This document shows positions 13,332-14,621 of a stretch of 14,621 nt of DNA, one piece after another; positions within the stretch are counted from its first letter, which is position 1; the number at the start of each line of letters is the position of its first letter. The DNA is taken from positions 1 to 14,621 of the forward strand of contig JBDUEM010000199.1 in the NCBI GenBank assembly GCA_040002435.1. The letters are read 5' to 3'. The notes under the pieces were generated by a model. That model was not told the DNA's origin, did not search any database, and was given only the letters and a program-made list of their open reading frames with translations. Source of the stretch: JANXXV01 sp040002435 (GTDB taxonomy: Bacteria > Acidobacteriota > Terriglobia > Bryobacterales > Bryobacteraceae). The position numbers and the translations under genes were made by a program.

Positions 13332-13988
13332 ATGAAATCGATATGGAGAACGGGCGTCAGTCTGATGGCGTCGCTCGAGGGGCAGCTTGCAGGAGGATCC
13401 GTACGACGTCAAAGGATGGGGGTTAGGGCGGCCTTTCTGTTAACCGCTTGCCTTGCTGGCGTTTCGGCCCAGGCTGGCACTATTAACATTTCCTACAATC
13501 TTAGTGGGGGCCCCACCGGACCTCCTGTTGTGTCCGGCACAACGCTGCTCCTGGACGGCCTCTTCACCGGTTCCATTCTTTCGGGGAATGCTGCCTTGAA
13601 TACTGTGTGGAATCCGGTCACGTACACCGATCAAAGTGTGGCGAGCCTGATTACTGGCCTGCTGAACGGAACGTTTAGCATTACATTCGCCAACGGTGAC
13701 ATGTTGTCGGGCGACCTCTTTGAAGATGTCTCCGCTCTCATAGCCACTGGCGGCACGGGTCCCTTTACGCAGACGCTCACCTTCACCGGAGGAACGGGCG
13801 CATTCGCGGGTGCCAGCGGATCAGCCTCTGGCGGGGGTATAGGGACCGAGACCGGAAGCACGGTAACAGGGAACGGAACCCTGACCGCGGCGGGGATTGC
13901 CGCGCCCGAGCCGGCATCGGTTCCACTGATTCTCGGAGGCCTGCTCGTGATTTTCGCAAAGGGTAGGCTTACCCGGCGGCAGGGTTGA
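13332..13988 (+). CDS. PEP-CTERM sorting-domain surface/exopolysaccharide-associated protein
   Basis: 218 residues. The C-terminus is a PEP-CTERM anchor: PEPAS (192-196), a hydrophobic stretch VPLILGGLLVIFAKG, then basic RLTRRQG. Such proteins are exported and processed by an exosortase (EpsH/XrtA type), which is not in this window. The middle is Gly/Thr/Ser-rich beta sequence, with a FTGGTGAFAGASGSASGGG segment like those in exported beta-barrel proteins. The start is uncertain: ATG 13332 has GGAG five bases upstream, but gives a 28-residue N-extension before MGVRAAFLLTACLAGVSAQA, which alone is a perfect signal peptide (ATG 13416). ATG 13416 lacks a well-spaced ribosome site, so 13332 is kept. 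Divergent from sigma gene 2 and a possible target of it; the 81-nt gap holds the conserved element. Confidence 0.82.
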   Translation: MKSIWRTGVSLMASLEGQLAGGSVRRQRMGVRAAFLLTACLAGVSAQAGTINISYNLSGGPTGPPVVSGTTLLLDGLFTGSILSGNAALNTVWNPVTYTDQSVASLITGLLNGTFSITFANGDMLSGDLFEDVSALIATGGTGPFTQTLTFTGGTGAFAGASGSASGGGIGTETGSTVTGNGTLTAAGIAAPEPASVPLILGGLLVIFAKGRLTRRQG

Positions 13989-14281
13989 ATTTCAAGCAAT
14001 GACGGGGCCAGTCGGACGGTCTCCTGGCCGGCTCGCAATGAATGGCAGAAGATGGCACCTCAGCCTGGGTGGAATGGGAGGGTTGCGCGAAACTCTCCCC
14101 TCTACAACAGGTCGAGATCCAATCAGAATGACAAGGCAAGACCAGACCGCCCCTAACCGAGTGGGTGTACGATGGCCCACAGCCGCACGCCTTTTTGATC
14201 CGTCCAGCGTCGTCCACCCAGCGTGAAAGACATATTGACTGCGTCATTTACTGTGCCGATTCTTTGCGTTTACCACCCCCT
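13989..14281. other. Intergenic region with one hairpin and no convincing gene
   Basis: About 290 nt between the PEP-CTERM gene and the Sua5-family gene. GGCCAG (14006-14011) and CTGGCC (14024-14029) form a 6-bp hairpin shortly after the stop codon, possibly a terminator but without a T-run. A 75-codon plus-strand frame (13999-14226) and an overlapping minus-strand frame have neither ribosome sites nor recognisable motifs. No tRNA-like fold was found. Confidence 0.5.
14235..14263 (+). promoter_or_regulatory. Possible sigma70-like promoter of the Sua5-family gene
   Basis: TTGACT (14235-14240), a 17-nt spacer, GATTCT (14258-14263). The -35 is good (5 of 6), the -10 poor (3 of 6). Its position, about 18 nt before ATG 14282, is suitable. 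Confidence 0.35.
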
Positions 14282-14621
14282 ATGCGTGAAAATACGCTTA
14301 GACCTCTCGTGGCCACAGACCTCATTCAAATCGATTCCGAAGAACCCGACGCACAAGCGATAGACCGAGCCGCCAAGTTCATCGATCAGGGGGGGCTTGT
14401 CGCCATCCCGACCGATGCGCTTTACACCATCGTGGCCGATCCAATGAACCTGCACGCCGTGGGGCGTGTTTTCAAGGCGAAGGGGCGGGAGCCTCAGCGA
14501 TCGCTTCCTCTACTAGTTACAGACATCCTGATGGCAGAGGAGCTGGCTAAGGAACTCACCACCCGTTTTTATCTGCTGGCGCGGAAATTCTGGCCCGGCC
14601 CTCTTACCCTGATTGTTCCCG
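14282..14621 (+). CDS. Sua5/YciO/YrdC (TsaC) family protein, N-terminal part (cut by window edge)
   Basis: 113 codons are inside the window. After a short lead, the sequence shows the YrdC-fold signature: GGLVAIPTDALYTIVADP, then AVGRVFKAKGRE, then SLPLLV and later KFWPGPLTLIVP. Family members make threonylcarbamoyl-AMP from Thr, bicarbonate and ATP for the t6A37 tRNA modification; YciO-type members differ in activity. The usual P-T-(D/E)-T-x-Y-G-L is here P-T-D-A-L-Y-T-I, so it may be a diverged or YciO-like branch. Start: ATG 14282 is the first in frame, with no Shine-Dalgarno sequence before it; GTG 14309 is an alternative giving a start (VATDLIQID) also plausible for the family. It has its own likely promoter and is unrelated to the sigma-kinase cassettes. 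Confidence 0.85.
   Translation, partial: MRENTLRPLVATDLIQIDSEEPDAQAIDRAAKFIDQGGLVAIPTDALYTIVADPMNLHAVGRVFKAKGREPQRSLPLLVTDILMAEELAKELTTRFYLLARKFWPGPLTLIVP

Noticed and set aside
13999..14226. 75-codon plus-strand frame after the PEP-CTERM gene
   Set aside because: No ribosome site, no signal peptide or motif, and an overlapping minus-strand frame is equally open.
1..14621. tRNA, rRNA, CRISPR array, insertion sequence or prophage
   Set aside because: No T-loop/acceptor patterns, no regularly spaced short repeats, and no transposase, integrase or phage-like protein were seen on either strand. The duplicated cassettes have no terminal repeats suggesting a transposon.

Overview
The window (about 60% G+C) looks like chromosome from an Acidobacteriota member of the Solibacter/Bryobacter type. 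This is inferred from gene content: a secreted protein with the Solibacter-type TIGR03437 domain, TPR-bearing serine/threonine kinases paired with ECF sigma factors of the PF07638/TIGR02999 type, a PEP-CTERM surface protein, and a cysteine-pair secreted protein. No rRNA or other phylogenetic marker is present, so the assignment is provisional.

Layout. Positions 1-2418: the start of an Lrp/AsnC-type regulator (minus) faces a LysE-family exporter, followed after 17 nt by a PYROXD2/phytoene-dehydrogenase-like flavoprotein. 2493-4031: a secreted TIGR03437-domain protein. 4032-4401: no convincing protein gene, but several inverted repeats ending in a strong intrinsic terminator (4334-4363). 4402-7816 (minus): cassette 1, an ECF sigma factor followed by a 932-residue membrane Ser/Thr kinase with TPR repeats. 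7890-8404 (plus): a possible 17-residue leader ORF overlapping the start of a small secreted protein, then a 13-bp hairpin. 8613-9784 (plus): an NmrA-like SDR/epimerase translationally coupled to a secreted cupin, preceded by a promoter resembling the ECF41 type. 9847-13250 (minus): cassette 2, a diverged copy of cassette 1 with identical gene order and kinase length. 13332-13988 (plus): a PEP-CTERM protein. 14282-14621: the start of a Sua5/YrdC (TsaC) family gene, cut by the window edge.

The centre of interest is the pair of duplicated sigma-kinase modules. In both sigma factors the acidic residues usual in region 2.2 are replaced by a Gln-Thr-Thr-Ala stretch. This fits the EcfP/PknT paradigm, in which a Ser/Thr kinase phosphorylates the sigma factor to restore the negative charge needed to bind RNA polymerase. 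Each kinase has a cytoplasmic catalytic domain, one membrane helix and a large probably extracytoplasmic region (a DFxNxTxDPxFDGTLRQGL-type domain plus TPRs). Each sigma gene is divergent from a gene for an exported or surface protein. Both divergent intergenic regions share a bipartite element (TGGTATAGGCGGAA-N14-CGGCCA on the sigma strand), placed where an autoregulated ECF promoter would lie. Together this suggests two parallel envelope-signal circuits, each using kinase-activated sigma control, with a common promoter code. All functional statements are inferences from sequence reading; no database search was possible.
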